64,000 bases of DNA, taken from the NCBI RefSeq assembly GCF_030758615.1, contig NZ_CP132381.1, positions 558,001 to 622,000 of the forward strand, in the 5' to 3' direction. Source of the DNA: Gilliamella apis (GTDB lineage: Bacteria; Pseudomonadota; Gammaproteobacteria; Enterobacterales; Orbaceae). The translations under genes and the position numbers were made by a program. Positions 1 to 9,720 of this stretch are shown here, piece by piece. Positions within the stretch are counted from its first letter, which is position 1. Every line of letters starts with the position of its first letter. The notes beneath the pieces are model-generated. The model had not been told where the DNA came from. It did not search any database and saw nothing but the letters and a program-made list of their open reading frames with translations.

Positions 1-384
1 TTCAAGTTAAACCAACTTGAAAGCAATGTTTCAACATATCCCCATATTTACCTTTCTCAAAGTCGAGCTAGTCGTCATTTAACAACTAACTATGTCGGTT
101 TAAAAGGCAAATTAACTGGTCAAATTTTTGTACGAGATTATCCGAAAGAGACATTTTGGCGAAGTCCTAATATATTTGAACGAGCATCAATGTATGATGA
201 CGGTTATGATGATTTGTATATTAGTCGTAAACAGAAGGAATCTCGTGATCGTAAGGCAAAATTTGTAGTAAAAGAAGCGGTATTAGAAAACTGTCAGATT
301 ATCTATATTTCCATTGATTCTTTAGCTAAAGATAGAGATAATCCTTCATTAATCGAATCTGCGGATTTATCTATTATTAAATAA
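1..384 (+). CDS. Hypothetical protein, C-terminal part (gene starts before the window)
   Basis: An open frame runs from base 1 without a stop to a TAA at 382-384, so about 127 C-terminal residues of a longer protein are visible. The tail is hydrophilic, with basic and acidic stretches (RKQKESRDRKAK near the middle) and no membrane segment or motif that I recognise. It ends 10 bases before the DUF2569 gene, so the two are probably cotranscribed. An internal ATG at 190 could be proposed as a start, but the frame is open and protein-like upstream of it. Function unknown. Confidence 0.6.
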   Translation, partial: FKLNQLESNVSTYPHIYLSQSRASRHLTTNYVGLKGKLTGQIFVRDYPKETFWRSPNIFERASMYDDGYDDLYISRKQKESRDRKAKFVVKEAVLENCQIIYISIDSLAKDRDNPSLIESADLSIIK

Positions 385-394
385 GGATATTTAT

Positions 395-895
395 ATGACT
401 GATAACTCACCCCTTAGAGGATTAGGTGGCTGGCTTATTGTTGTTGCAATAAGATTAATTTTGAGTTGTATCAGTAATATATTTTTGATTATTTATATAA
501 GCATTATCTTTATAAGATTGGCTAATTTTACTAATTCAAATTCCATTTTTTATAGTGAAAATCTTAACTGGATTTATCCATTAGAAATTGGTATGAATTT
601 GATTCTTATTTTTTTTAATATCTACTTACTTTATCTTTTTTTCACTAAAAATTATAAATTTCCATCTTTGATGATTTGTTTTGAACTGTTAGTTATTGGA
701 TTGATGCTTTTAGATCAGTTTATTACTCATCAATTTACCACATTTAAAATTGAAAGCCGTGATTTGTTTAATATAGCCAAAAACATTATTTTGAGCGTTA
801 TTTGTATTTCTTATATGTTAAAATCTGAAAGAGTTTATAACACGTTTGTTAATGGGCGTCGTAGAGTGGAAAGTAATAACAATATTATTAGTTAA
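395..895 (+). CDS. DUF2569-like four-helix membrane protein
   Basis: A 166-residue, strongly hydrophobic protein. It opens with LRGLGGWLIVVAIRLI, which resembles the N-terminal signature of DUF2569 proteins (GLGGWLIL followed by a helix). About four membrane segments are visible, near residues 10-40, 65-88, 92-112 and 125-145, with a basic C-terminal tail. DUF2569 proteins are inner-membrane proteins of unknown function. It lies 10 bases after the unknown upstream gene and 20 bases before galU, all in the same direction, so a short operon is likely. The family assignment rests on the N-terminal motif and topology only. Confidence 0.6.
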   Translation: MTDNSPLRGLGGWLIVVAIRLILSCISNIFLIIYISIIFIRLANFTNSNSIFYSENLNWIYPLEIGMNLILIFFNIYLLYLFFTKNYKFPSLMICFELLVIGLMLLDQFITHQFTTFKIESRDLFNIAKNIILSVICISYMLKSERVYNTFVNGRRRVESNNNIIS

Positions 896-915
896 TATAT
901 TTTTAAGGAACTAAA

Positions 916-1830
916 ATGTCATCAAATTTTGAACCATCTTTAAAGGGCAAAGTTAAGAAAGCCGTAATTCCAGTCGCAGGCCTTGGCACGAGAATGTTGC
1001 CTGCAACCAAAGCGATTCCTAAAGAGATGTTACCCGTGGTGGATAAACCACTTATACAATATGTTGTTAAAGAGTGTATTGCAGCAGGAATAACTGAGAT
1101 TATTTTTGTGACACATTCTTCTAAAAATTCGATTGAAAACCATTTTGATACTAGCTTCGAGCTTGAAGCTATGTTAGAAGCGCGAGTTAAACGTCAACTC
1201 TTGCAAGAAGTGCAAGGAATACTACCAAAACATGTTACTATCACAAGTGTTCGCCAAGGTTTAGCCAAAGGGCTTGGTCATGCGGTACTTTGTGCTTATC
1301 CTTTAGTTGGTGATGAACCTTTTGCTGTTGTGTTACCGGATGTGATTATCGATGAGTATGAAAGTGATCTTACTCAAGATAATTTAGCGGCGATGATTCA
1401 TAATTATCATGAGACTAAACATAGCCAAATTATGGTTGAGCCGGTACCAAAAGAACTTGTTTCATCTTATGGTATTGTTGACTGCCGTGGTGAAGAGTTA
1501 TCTGCAGGTAATGTAACACAAATGTATAGTGTAGTTGAAAAACCGTCAATTGAAGAAGCACCATCTAATCAATCTGTGGTAGGCCGTTATGTATTGTCTG
1601 AAAAAATTTGGCCTTTATTAGCCAAAACACCATTAGGTGCTGGTGGTGAAATTCAATTAACTGACGCAATTGCGATGTTACTTGCAGAAGATCCTGTTGA
1701 TGCGTATTGCATTAAAGGCCGAAGCCATGATTGTGGTAATAAATTAGGTTATGTCCAAACTTTTGTACAATATGCAATGCGTCATAAAAGTTTAGGCGAT
1801 GATGTTAAAGCGTGGTTAAAAACGATTTAA
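916..1830 (+). CDS. galU: UTP-glucose-1-phosphate uridylyltransferase
   Basis: Makes UDP-glucose from UTP and glucose 1-phosphate in the cytoplasm, feeding LPS core, galactose metabolism and other glucans. The nucleotidyltransferase signature [20 protein letters not shown] is at residues 21-40, followed by KPLIQYVV. The 304-residue length is close to the 302 of E. coli GalU. The ATG is preceded by an AAGGAA ribosome site at a good distance. It is the last gene of its run: a strong palindromic terminator follows 25 bases after the stop. Identification is firm. Confidence 0.97.
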   Translation: MSSNFEPSLKGKVKKAVIPVAGLGTRMLPATKAIPKEMLPVVDKPLIQYVVKECIAAGITEIIFVTHSSKNSIENHFDTSFELEAMLEARVKRQLLQEVQGILPKHVTITSVRQGLAKGLGHAVLCAYPLVGDEPFAVVLPDVIIDEYESDLTQDNLAAMIHNYHETKHSQIMVEPVPKELVSSYGIVDCRGEELSAGNVTQMYSVVEKPSIEEAPSNQSVVGRYVLSEKIWPLLAKTPLGAGGEIQLTDAIAMLLAEDPVDAYCIKGRSHDCGNKLGYVQTFVQYAMRHKSLGDDVKAWLKTI

Positions 1831-1854
1831 TTTTTGGCCTAATCAACTGATATA

Positions 1855-1881
1855 AAAAAGACGCCAATTGGCGTCTTTTTG
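1855..1881. terminator. Bidirectional terminator between galU and the TcyP-like gene
   Basis: Perfect inverted repeat GACGCC-AATT-GGCGTC (1860-1875) flanked by an A-run on the left and a T-run on the right, so it can end transcription from both convergent genes, galU (+) and the transporter (-). Confidence 0.9.
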
Positions 1882-1920
1882 CTATTTGTTTAGAATATAT
1901 CGAAAGTGTAATTTTTATCA

Positions 1921-3342
1921 TTAAACTTCTGACTGCTCATTATCCAAGGTCACATTAGGATCGTTATAGATATCCATATTCATTAATCCAACTTCATGAT
2001 CGGTTGCAATTGCTGCTGTCATTGCACCGGATACATTGGCTAAGGTTCTGGCCATATCAATGATTGGATCAACGGCTAGCACCATGCCGATTAAAGGGAA
2101 GTATTCTGCCATTCCCATGCCTGATAGTACAACGGTTGCGGCAACTGTTGCAGTACCCGGGATACCGGCGATACCAATTGAACCTATAACGACCACAATT
2201 ACTAGCATAATATAAAATTGGATATCAGTATTAATGCCTACCATATGGGCAACCATTACGGCAAGCAGTGCAGGGAAAAATCCAGCACAACCATTCATTC
2301 CCATTGTACTACCCAATGATCCCACTAGATTAGCAGTACCAGTATTTACCCCCATTCTGACGGTCAATGTTGATATTGTCATAGGTAATGTACCGACTGA
2401 TGAGCGGCTGGTAAAAGCCAGTAACCATGTACCAAGTGCTTTTTTAATAAATGTGATTGGTGAAATACCATGTACCATCACAATCACGATATGTACTGCA
2501 AGCATTAATATGGTAGCAAGGTAAATTGCTAATACAAAGCTTGATACTTCGACTATTGCAGGAATACCATTGGAAATAATGGTGCGAGCAAGTAAGGCAA
2601 TTACTGCATAAGGCATATATTTGATGACCGTCATGGCAATTGACATGATAATTTTATAAAGTGCTTCAATAAAGGTTTTAAACAGGGCAATAGGGTGTGG
2701 ATTCTTTTTTTCCATGCGATTAGCTGCAAGTCCCATTAATGCCGAAAAGATGACTAAACCAACAATATTCTCTTTTACCATGGAAGCAATGATGTTACTA
2801 GGGATAAGATTGACGAATGTATCAATGATATTGGTATATTGTTTTGCAACAGCGGTTTTGGCTGAGGTTGAACTTAGTTCACCTAATGATAATACATTAG
2901 CCAAGATAATCCCAATAATACAAGCAATGGCTGTAGTGAATAGTAGCCAAAAAATACCTCTGAATGCGATTTGTGGTAAATTTTCTTTACCAGAAAAATC
3001 AATAATCACTTTTACAATTGAGACGAAAATCAGAGGAATAACTAGCATGCGAATAAAGGCTATAAAGGCTCGGCCGAATAAACCATACCATGTTGCGATT
3101 TCTTGCATCCAAATTGTTGAGCTATTTGGAAAACCTGCAGAGGCTTGAATACCTAAACCCAGTACGGCACCAAGTACTAAGCCAACTAGCATACGAATAG
3201 AAAAATTAACTTTTTTGGTTTGCAGTGGTCGCATTATCGCAAAAAAGCAAAACAGCAATAAGCCAATGCCTATTAAGGTTTGATAATGGGTGATAGATAA
3301 GAACTTTTCAAAAAAAATCCCCTGAAAAATGGCATCTGACAT
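1921..3342 (-). CDS. tcyP: Sodium/proton-amino acid symporter, TcyP (L-cystine) type
   Basis: A 473-residue polytopic inner-membrane protein of the dicarboxylate/amino acid:cation symporter (DAACS) family. The family features are present: a serine-rich re-entrant stretch (AFTSRSSVGTLP), then the NGCAGFFPALLAVMVA segment and the late VDPIIDMARTLANVSG motif. NGCAG and the length (E. coli TcyP is 463 residues, GltP and DctA are shorter) favour the L-cystine branch over glutamate or C4-dicarboxylate carriers. The substrate remains inferred. The gene upstream on the same strand, 139 bases away, is a disulfide-reductase-like flavoprotein, which fits cystine use. Confidence 0.78.
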   Translation of the reverse strand: MSDAIFQGIFFEKFLSITHYQTLIGIGLLLFCFFAIMRPLQTKKVNFSIRMLVGLVLGAVLGLGIQASAGFPNSSTIWMQEIATWYGLFGRAFIAFIRMLVIPLIFVSIVKVIIDFSGKENLPQIAFRGIFWLLFTTAIACIIGIILANVLSLGELSSTSAKTAVAKQYTNIIDTFVNLIPSNIIASMVKENIVGLVIFSALMGLAANRMEKKNPHPIALFKTFIEALYKIIMSIAMTVIKYMPYAVIALLARTIISNGIPAIVEVSSFVLAIYLATILMLAVHIVIVMVHGISPITFIKKALGTWLLAFTSRSSVGTLPMTISTLTVRMGVNTGTANLVGSLGSTMGMNGCAGFFPALLAVMVAHMVGINTDIQFYIMLVIVVVIGSIGIAGIPGTATVAATVVLSGMGMAEYFPLIGMVLAVDPIIDMARTLANVSGAMTAAIATDHEVGLMNMDIYNDPNVTLDNEQSEV

Positions 3343-3481
3343 GGTTTACCCCCAGCTTTTGGATAAAATTGAATTAATTATGTAATGATCTATTGTGGTA
3401 GGATTAATAAATTATTAACCCTACCACATATTTTTAATGTTAATAACTTAACATATTGTAAATAATTAATATGTTTTAATA

Positions 3482-4813
3482 CTATTTAGCTATACCACCG
3501 GCTATATTTAAAATATCCCATGGTCTTGAAAAAGGAGGTGCATATAAAAAGTCCATCATGGCTAATTCATCAATTTTCATATTGGCCCAAATGGCTGTGG
3601 CTAAACTATTCGTTCTTAATGCAGCACCGTTCCCTCCCGCTATTTGGCCACCTAATAAAATACGAGTTTCGGCGTGATAAATGAGTTTAGCGATTACGCC
3701 AGTTTGCCCTTCAACATAGTTACTGTGATTTTTATCTTTAACGATTACTGTCTTGTAAGGGATCCCTGCTTTGATTGTTTGTGATTCTGTTAGACCTGTT
3801 CGTCCGGCTTCAATATCAAAGACTTTCAATGCTGATGTACCAAGTGTGCCTGGGAATTGGTTATTTCCACCAGCTAAATTGTCACCAACTGTTTTACCTA
3901 ATTTGTTGGCACCAGTAGCTAGTGGTATATAAGTCATTGATTGACTAACTCGATGATATAGTGCGACACAATCACCAGCAGCATAAACACCTGCAATATT
4001 TGTTTGGCCATAATTATCAATAATAATTGCACCATTATTAAGTGTTTCAATATCCAGATCTTTATATACTTCACTATTAGGTTTTACCCCTGTAGCTATA
4101 ATGACAATATCTGCTGCATATTTAGCTTTATCGGTAATAACGTGGGTAACTGTCTGTACACCTTCAAAACCTTGTACTCGTTCTTGTAGATGTAAATCAC
4201 AATGTTGTTTTAAGTTTTCTTCAATAATCTCGGTAAGTTCCGGATCAAAGGCATCGACCAATACGCTATCATCTAATTGAATTAATTTTACATTTTTGTT
4301 TAATTCCACTAAAGATTCGGTTACTTCAAGTCCTATGTAACCAGCACCAATAACTACAACATTGGTATTTTGTGGATTAGCCAAGGCGCTTTTTATTGCC
4401 AGACCATCATATATATCACGTAAAGTGAAAATATTTTCCAGTTGGCGATTTTCTAAAGGCGGAATTATTGGTACTGCTCCAACCGCAATAAGTAATTTGT
4501 CATAATCATCATCAAAACAGTTATTGGTATTAAGATCTTTGACTGTAATTTTTTTTAATTTTGCATCAATAGCAATAACTTCATGTAACGTCTTGATTTC
4601 AATCCCATCTTTTGCAAATTGATTTGGTGTTCTAGATATCATTTCATTTTCATCTTGAAAATGATTGCCAATAAAGTAAGGTAATCCACAAGCACCAAAT
4701 GAAACAATATCTGATTTTTCATAAATGCGAATGGTTGCATTAGGATCCTTTCTTTTGGCTTTTGCTGCGGCACTGGCACCAGCAGCTTGAGCGCCAATGA
4801 TGATTATTTTCAT
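3482..4813 (-). CDS. FAD/NAD(P)-dependent oxidoreductase, CoA-disulfide reductase / NADH oxidase family
   Basis: 443 residues with the two-dinucleotide-fold layout of the Cdr/Nox group: FAD-binding GAQAAGASAAAKAKR at 7-21, single redox cysteine Cys42 in SFGACGLPYF, NAD(P)-binding VVIGAGYIGLEV near 152-163, and a second FAD motif GVYAAGDC near 275. The C-terminal dimerisation domain fills 330-443; there is no rhodanese extension. Such enzymes reduce CoA disulfide or related disulfides, or reduce oxygen, through the one active cysteine. The sequence alone does not separate CoA-disulfide reductase from water-forming NADH oxidase. The ATG has an AGGAGAAC ribosome site. Confidence 0.8.
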   Translation of the reverse strand: MKIIIIGAQAAGASAAAKAKRKDPNATIRIYEKSDIVSFGACGLPYFIGNHFQDENEMISRTPNQFAKDGIEIKTLHEVIAIDAKLKKITVKDLNTNNCFDDDYDKLLIAVGAVPIIPPLENRQLENIFTLRDIYDGLAIKSALANPQNTNVVVIGAGYIGLEVTESLVELNKNVKLIQLDDSVLVDAFDPELTEIIEENLKQHCDLHLQERVQGFEGVQTVTHVITDKAKYAADIVIIATGVKPNSEVYKDLDIETLNNGAIIIDNYGQTNIAGVYAAGDCVALYHRVSQSMTYIPLATGANKLGKTVGDNLAGGNNQFPGTLGTSALKVFDIEAGRTGLTESQTIKAGIPYKTVIVKDKNHSNYVEGQTGVIAKLIYHAETRILLGGQIAGGNGAALRTNSLATAIWANMKIDELAMMDFLYAPPFSRPWDILNIAGGIAK

Positions 4814-4968
4814 CGAGTGTTCTCCTTTGAGCGCAAATAACTTTTAACTATCATCGTAACACAGGTTAATCACACTAGTTAGATTAGTTGGTTATTTAGC
4901 TTTAATATTAATCAATTTAAAGTTGTGTTGATAAGATTTGATTCCTGTTAAAAATAAATCTTAATCAG

Positions 4969-5946
4969 TTAAAATTTTTTGAGGAAAGGCGGTTTTTCAA
5001 GTATATCTTTGATTAATTCAACCTGTAGAGACGTATCGTTTAAGGCCGGGATGTAATAAAATTGTTTACCGCCAGCATTTAGGAATATTTCTCGATTTTG
5101 TTCATCAATTTCATAAAGGGTCTCAATACAATCCGCTGAAAAACCTGGACAGATAACCTGGACATATTTAGAGCCTGTTTTAGCCAATTTTTCTAATATA
5201 TCGCTAGTGTTGGGTTCAACCCATTTCCCTTTACCAAACTTTGATTGATAAGCCATTTTTATTGTTAAGTCGATACCATTTTCTTGGCATTTGTTTGTCA
5301 ATAAGTTAGTGGTTAACTGGCATCTTTGCACATAGTCGTCATGGCGTTTATCAATATAGCGTTCAGGAATACCATGATAAGAAAGGAGTAATACATCAGG
5401 CTGCCCTTGGATTGAAAACGCTTGCAGGATTTGTGAATAAAGAGCATCAATATAACTTGGGTGGTCGGCATAATCATGAATATAGCTAAGATTAATCTTG
5501 ATATTATTATCTGCAATAAGTTGCTTAACTTTATCTAATACCGCTTGAGTTGTCGTCGTTGAATACTGAGGAAATAACGGTAATAATGTAATTTGTTCAC
5601 ATGACTTTAAGCTATTTAACGCCGAGAGTAAGCTTGGTTCACCATAGGTCATGGCTAATTCACATTGCATATCAGGTAATGCTAATTGTAATTGATTAAT
5701 TAAGCGTTTACTGTAATGAAGTAATGGTGATTCACCCTCAATCCATATTTTTTGATAATGGTTGATGATGTAGGGGACGCGTTTAGGTAGTACAAGGTAT
5801 TTTAAAATTGGATACCAAATAAAAGCAGGTAGGTCGACAACATGGCGATCGAGTAAAAACTCGGTCAAGTAGTTGCGAATTGCCATTGGTGTTGCGGCAC
5901 TTGGCGTTCCTAAATTAACTATCAATAATCCCTGTTTTTTATTCAC
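4969..5946 (-). CDS. hemH: Ferrochelatase
   Basis: Inserts ferrous iron into protoporphyrin IX, the last step of haem synthesis. The 325-residue protein starts with GLLIVNLGTP, has the catalytic-histidine segment LLLSYHGIPERYI near residue 190, and the CPGFSADCIETLYEI segment that carries the conserved acidic residue. Its length fits proteobacterial ferrochelatases. Its start lies 3 bases after the waaA stop on the same strand, so orn, waaA and hemH probably form one transcription unit. The last codons run through a short sequence that resembles the repeats flanking the accessory operon at 31-39 kb. Confidence 0.95.
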   Translation of the reverse strand: MNKKQGLLIVNLGTPSAATPMAIRNYLTEFLLDRHVVDLPAFIWYPILKYLVLPKRVPYIINHYQKIWIEGESPLLHYSKRLINQLQLALPDMQCELAMTYGEPSLLSALNSLKSCEQITLLPLFPQYSTTTTQAVLDKVKQLIADNNIKINLSYIHDYADHPSYIDALYSQILQAFSIQGQPDVLLLSYHGIPERYIDKRHDDYVQRCQLTTNLLTNKCQENGIDLTIKMAYQSKFGKGKWVEPNTSDILEKLAKTGSKYVQVICPGFSADCIETLYEIDEQNREIFLNAGGKQFYYIPALNDTSLQVELIKDILEKPPFLKKF

Positions 5947-5949
5947 AAG

Positions 5950-7218
5950 TCATTCCTCAAGATAGTGATGAATAACCGTCAATAGACGATGTAAAGCACC
6001 TTGATTACTTTTTAATACTTGATAGGCATTTTCGCCGATTTGCTGACAGCGATTTTTGTCATTCAATAAACTATTTATGGTTAAATAAAGCGAATCAATA
6101 TCACTATTACATACCAGCATACCATTAGCATCGATCAATTGTTCGCCAATGACTTTAAAGTTAAAAAAGTGTTTACCGCTAATAATTGGAATATGGTGTA
6201 GTGCTGGTTCTAACGGGTTATGACCACCATGTTCAATTAAACTACCGCCAACAAAGGCAATATTCGCCATCCCATAAAGTTCTAACAGCTCTCCCATGGT
6301 ATCACCCAAAATCACTTGTGTCTGATCTGTAGGGTTTTGTTTGCTACTGCGTGTAATATAATTCAAGCCATTATCGGCAATTAGTTTTTCAACGGTTTTA
6401 AAACGTTCAGGGTGACGAGGGACCAAAATAAGTAATAAGTTGCCATGATTTTTAAGAAGCTGTTGAAATGCTGATAAAATGATTTCATCTTCACCTGAAT
6501 GTGTGCTGGCAGCGATTAGTACTGGTCGATGTAATTGCCATTGCTGTTTTAACTGCGCAAGATTCTGTTGTTGCTTGGCCGTGAGTTCAATATCAAACTT
6601 AATACTACCCGTTACCACTAAATGATCTGCCGGTAGGCCCAATGAGATAAATCTATCGCCGTCTTGTTTGTTTTGGGCGGCAACGGTGCTGATTTTAGCA
6701 AATAATTTACTAATTGCTTTCCCTAGTTTATGGTATCTTTTGGCTGAACGTTCAGATAAACGGGCATTAGCAATGATCAATGGAATTTTTTTGTTATGAC
6801 ATTGGCTAATTAAGTTTGGCCAAAGCTCTGTTTCCATAATTATTACTAATTTAGGTTGGACTGTTTTTAAAAAACGATGTATTGCGCAAGGTAAATCATA
6901 AGGTAAATAGACATGGCCAACACTGTCTTTTAGTAATGATTTAACTTGCTTTGATCCCGTAGGCGTCATGGTTGTGACTGTAATGGGTAACTGTGGATAT
7001 TGATTTTGCAGCGCTTTAATCAGCGGGATTGCAGCAAGGGTTTCGCCGACCGATACGGCATGTGCTAAAATTCCCCCTGATTTGACTTTATTTTTGCAAA
7101 ATCCATAACGTTCTAACCAGCGTTTACGATAATCTGGCGCTTTACGGCTACGCCAAAGTAGTCTTATCCAGACAAACGGTTGAATTAAATAAAGTAAAAT
7201 CGTGTATAAAATACTCAT
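5950..7218 (-). CDS. waaA: Kdo transferase (3-deoxy-D-manno-octulosonic acid transferase)
   Basis: Attaches Kdo residues to lipid IVA at the inner membrane, building the LPS inner core. The 422-residue protein has an N-terminal membrane anchor (residues 1-20), then the acceptor-site segment [13 protein letters not shown] with Glu59, and a C-terminal GT-B nucleotide-sugar half with [18 protein letters not shown]. The length is close to E. coli WaaA (425). The start codon overlaps the stop of orn by four bases (ATGA), indicating translational coupling. Whether it adds one or two Kdo units cannot be read from the sequence. Confidence 0.95.
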   Translation of the reverse strand: MSILYTILLYLIQPFVWIRLLWRSRKAPDYRKRWLERYGFCKNKVKSGGILAHAVSVGETLAAIPLIKALQNQYPQLPITVTTMTPTGSKQVKSLLKDSVGHVYLPYDLPCAIHRFLKTVQPKLVIIMETELWPNLISQCHNKKIPLIIANARLSERSAKRYHKLGKAISKLFAKISTVAAQNKQDGDRFISLGLPADHLVVTGSIKFDIELTAKQQQNLAQLKQQWQLHRPVLIAASTHSGEDEIILSAFQQLLKNHGNLLLILVPRHPERFKTVEKLIADNGLNYITRSSKQNPTDQTQVILGDTMGELLELYGMANIAFVGGSLIEHGGHNPLEPALHHIPIISGKHFFNFKVIGEQLIDANGMLVCNSDIDSLYLTINSLLNDKNRCQQIGENAYQVLKSNQGALHRLLTVIHHYLEE

Positions 7219-7787
7219 GATAATTCATTAGTTAGATTAAAAAAGTGTTGTCGGTAATAAACTAATTCGGCAATTGAATCACGAATATCATCCAACGCTT
7301 GATGTGAACTCTGTTTACTGATACCTTTTAATATTTCCGGTTTCCAACGTCTGGCTAATTCTTTAATCGTACTAACATCTAGATAACGGTAATGAAAATA
7401 CTTTTCTAAATTTGGCATGTAATTAAATAGAAAACGGCGATCTTGACCAATGGTATTGCCACAGATTGGTGAACAGTTTTCAGGCACCCATTGTTTTAAA
7501 AATTCAATTGTTTGTTGTTCTGCTTGCTGTTCGGCAATGGTACTTTGTCGAACACGTTCGATTAAGCCTGATTTACCATGAGTTTTTTGATTCCAATCAT
7601 CCATAAGTGCAAGTTGTTCATCTGATTGATGAACAGCAATAACTGGACCTTCAGCAAGGATATTTAAATTAGAGTCAGTTACGATGGTGGCAATTTCAAT
7701 AATACGATCTCTGTTTGGATCGAGCCCTGTCATTTCAAGGTCAATCCAGATAAGATTATTACTGTTTATATTTGATTGTGTAGTCAT
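7215..7787 (-). CDS. orn: Oligoribonuclease
   Basis: A 3'-5' exonuclease of the DEDDh class that degrades two- to five-nucleotide RNAs to mononucleotides. The DEDD motifs are visible: IDLEMTGLD with Asp16 and Glu18, and the C-terminal [14 protein letters not shown] with His and Asp. The frame is open to 7832, but the extra 15 codons have no counterpart in the family, so the ATG at 7787, giving 190 residues, is preferred. It overlaps waaA by four bases and points away from rsgA, which starts about 80 bases to the right, as orn and rsgA do in E. coli. Confidence 0.93.
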   Translation of the reverse strand: MTTQSNINSNNLIWIDLEMTGLDPNRDRIIEIATIVTDSNLNILAEGPVIAVHQSDEQLALMDDWNQKTHGKSGLIERVRQSTIAEQQAEQQTIEFLKQWVPENCSPICGNTIGQDRRFLFNYMPNLEKYFHYRYLDVSTIKELARRWKPEILKGISKQSSHQALDDIRDSIAELVYYRQHFFNLTNELS

Positions 7788-7867
7788 AATTTGCGGTATT
7801 AATTTTCTTTTTAATGCCGAGTAGTGTAGCATAAGTACTAAATCGTTTGAGCAAAAAATTAGTTATC

Positions 7868-8893
7868 GTGGCAAAAAAACAACTTTCAAAAAATCAACAA
7901 AGGCGTATGGCCGCTAAGCATCAGCAGCGTTTAGAAACTAAGCTAGATGAAAATCTGTCTAATTTCTCTGCGCCACAAGAAGGGGTGGTGATTAGTCGCT
8001 TTGGCAAATCTGCTGATGTTGAAGATAACACTGGAATTATTTATCGTTGTAGTATTCGTCGTACGCTGCCATCTTTGGTAACGGGTGATAAAGTATTATG
8101 GCGTGAAAGTTTAGAACCAAATACTAATGGTATTATTGAAGCTGTTCATCCGCGCCATTCTGAATTAGTGCGACCTGATTTTTATGATGGCGTTAAGCCT
8201 GTTGCTGCAAATGTCGATCAAATTGTTATTATTTCTGCAGTATTGCCGGAATTATCGTTTAATATCATCGATCGCTATTTAGTTGCTTGTGAAGCAACCA
8301 ATATCACACCGATTATTGTTTTGAATAAAATCGATTTGCTTGATAAGTACAAAAAACAGGAAATTGATCAGCAGTTACAAATTTACACTAAAATTGGTTA
8401 TCAAGTTTTATATGTTTCATGTTTATCACAGCAGGGTATTGAACCTTTACAAAAGGTGCTGGATGACAAAATATCGATATTGGTTGGCCAATCAGGTGTG
8501 GGTAAATCAAGTATCATTAATTTGCTATTACCTCATGATCAAGCGACGTTAACTGGTGAGGTGTCTGAGATATCGGGTCTTGGCCAACATACCACAACTT
8601 CAACTCGACTTTACCATTTACCTAATGGTGGCGATATTATTGATTCGCCGGGAATCCGAGAATTCGGTTTATGGCATTTAGATCCAGAGCAAGTTATTGG
8701 TGGTTTTGTTGAGTTTGATGATTATTTAGGTGGTTGCCAATTTAGAGATTGCAATCACTTAGATACACCAGGGTGTCTATTACAAAAAGCGGTATCAGAA
8801 GGAGCTATCGCACCATCAAGATTAGATAATTATCATCGAATTTTGCAATCAATGCGTGAGGTTAAAGCGAAAACCAATAAAAGTTATAAATAG
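7868..8893 (+). CDS. rsgA: Ribosome small subunit-dependent GTPase A
   Basis: Late 30S-assembly GTPase. The GTPase motifs are circularly permuted as expected: G4 (NKID) comes first, then G1 (GQSGVGKSS), then G3 (DSPG). An OB fold precedes them and a zinc-binding Cys/His knuckle ([16 protein letters not shown]) follows. The longest frame begins with TTG at 7847, but a GTG at 7868 gives an N terminus ([12 protein letters not shown]) that lines up with the E. coli protein. Neither candidate has a strong ribosome site, so the start is the uncertain part. It is transcribed divergently from orn. Confidence 0.93.
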   Translation: MAKKQLSKNQQRRMAAKHQQRLETKLDENLSNFSAPQEGVVISRFGKSADVEDNTGIIYRCSIRRTLPSLVTGDKVLWRESLEPNTNGIIEAVHPRHSELVRPDFYDGVKPVAANVDQIVIISAVLPELSFNIIDRYLVACEATNITPIIVLNKIDLLDKYKKQEIDQQLQIYTKIGYQVLYVSCLSQQGIEPLQKVLDDKISILVGQSGVGKSSIINLLLPHDQATLTGEVSEISGLGQHTTTSTRLYHLPNGGDIIDSPGIREFGLWHLDPEQVIGGFVEFDDYLGGCQFRDCNHLDTPGCLLQKAVSEGAIAPSRLDNYHRILQSMREVKAKTNKSYK

Positions 8894-8942
8894 CCATTGC
8901 TAATTATCAGATTTTTATTTTTGATATGTTGCGGAATTTTGC

Positions 8943-8968
8943 TTGCTCACAAGCTGTGTTGTGAGCAA
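8943..8968. terminator. Hairpin between convergent rsgA and hdeD (weak terminator candidate)
   Basis: A 10-bp perfect inverted repeat, TTGCTCACAA and TTGTGAGCAA, with a 6-base loop, sits between the ends of rsgA and hdeD. No clear T-run follows on either strand, so termination would be weak or Rho-dependent. Confidence 0.45.
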
Positions 8969-8987
8969 TAAGATAAACTATCGCTAT

Positions 8988-9533
8988 TTAGTGATTTTTT
9001 AATGCGAAACCAATAGCAATATAGGCAAAACCTTGGAAAACTAGATCGATACCTAAAAACATTCCTAATACCCAAACACTATCATATGGCCAACCAGCTA
9101 TTAGCATTAGCCCTAAAATGATGTTAATAATTCCCGAAAAAACTACCCATCCCCAACGAGGGATATTGCGATTACTCATTGCTGCAAAAATTTGGCTAAA
9201 TCCACTAATAGTCAATAATAATGAAATCAGTAAAGTTAGTGCTGATGAGACGGTAATCGGTTGGAAAAAAGCCATCCCTCCAATAAAGATATATAAAATC
9301 CCCATGATTGCCCATAAGGCAGTTTGGCCAAAACCTTTGATATTAAATGCGTGTACAACTTGAATGATGCCGGCGATTAACAGTAGTGACCCGATAAAAT
9401 AAACAGAAAAAACGGTAGCCATGAATTGATAACCCAATGCCAAGCAACCGAGAACAATTAAAATTACACCAATTACAATAAACCAATTCGCTTTATGCTT
9501 AACATCTTGAATAGTGTTTTTATTAGTTGTCAT
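8988..9533 (-). CDS. hdeD: HdeD-family membrane protein (DUF308)
   Basis: A 181-residue protein with about six membrane segments and the glycine-rich internal repeat typical of the DUF308/HdeD family (for example VIGVILIVLGCLALGYQF and WVVFSGIINIILGLMLIAGWP). In E. coli HdeD helps acid resistance at high cell density. Here it stands alone, without hdeA or hdeB, so only the family name can be transferred; the acid-resistance role is inference. Its ATG is preceded by AGGAAATTAAT on the coding strand, a plausible ribosome site. Confidence 0.8.
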   Translation of the reverse strand: MTTNKNTIQDVKHKANWFIVIGVILIVLGCLALGYQFMATVFSVYFIGSLLLIAGIIQVVHAFNIKGFGQTALWAIMGILYIFIGGMAFFQPITVSSALTLLISLLLTISGFSQIFAAMSNRNIPRWGWVVFSGIINIILGLMLIAGWPYDSVWVLGMFLGIDLVFQGFAYIAIGFALKNH

Positions 9534-9720
9534 ATTAATTTCCTATTTTTGTTGTTAATGTAAAGAATTAAACAAGTACTATCTTGCAAGGCTAACTTTT
9601 ACTTATATTATTTTGGGAAAGGACAAGGTATATAGGTGATGCAAAATACTTAGTGAAAATCAGATACTATGTTTTCACTAAGTATAGTATTTAAGCAATA
9701 TAATAAAACGAATTTCGCAT

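Noticed and set aside
2234..3148. Two antisense reading frames (96 and 144 codons) inside the TcyP-like gene
   Set aside because: They mirror a hydrophobic transporter gene with strong family motifs on the other strand and have no ribosome site or recognisable product.
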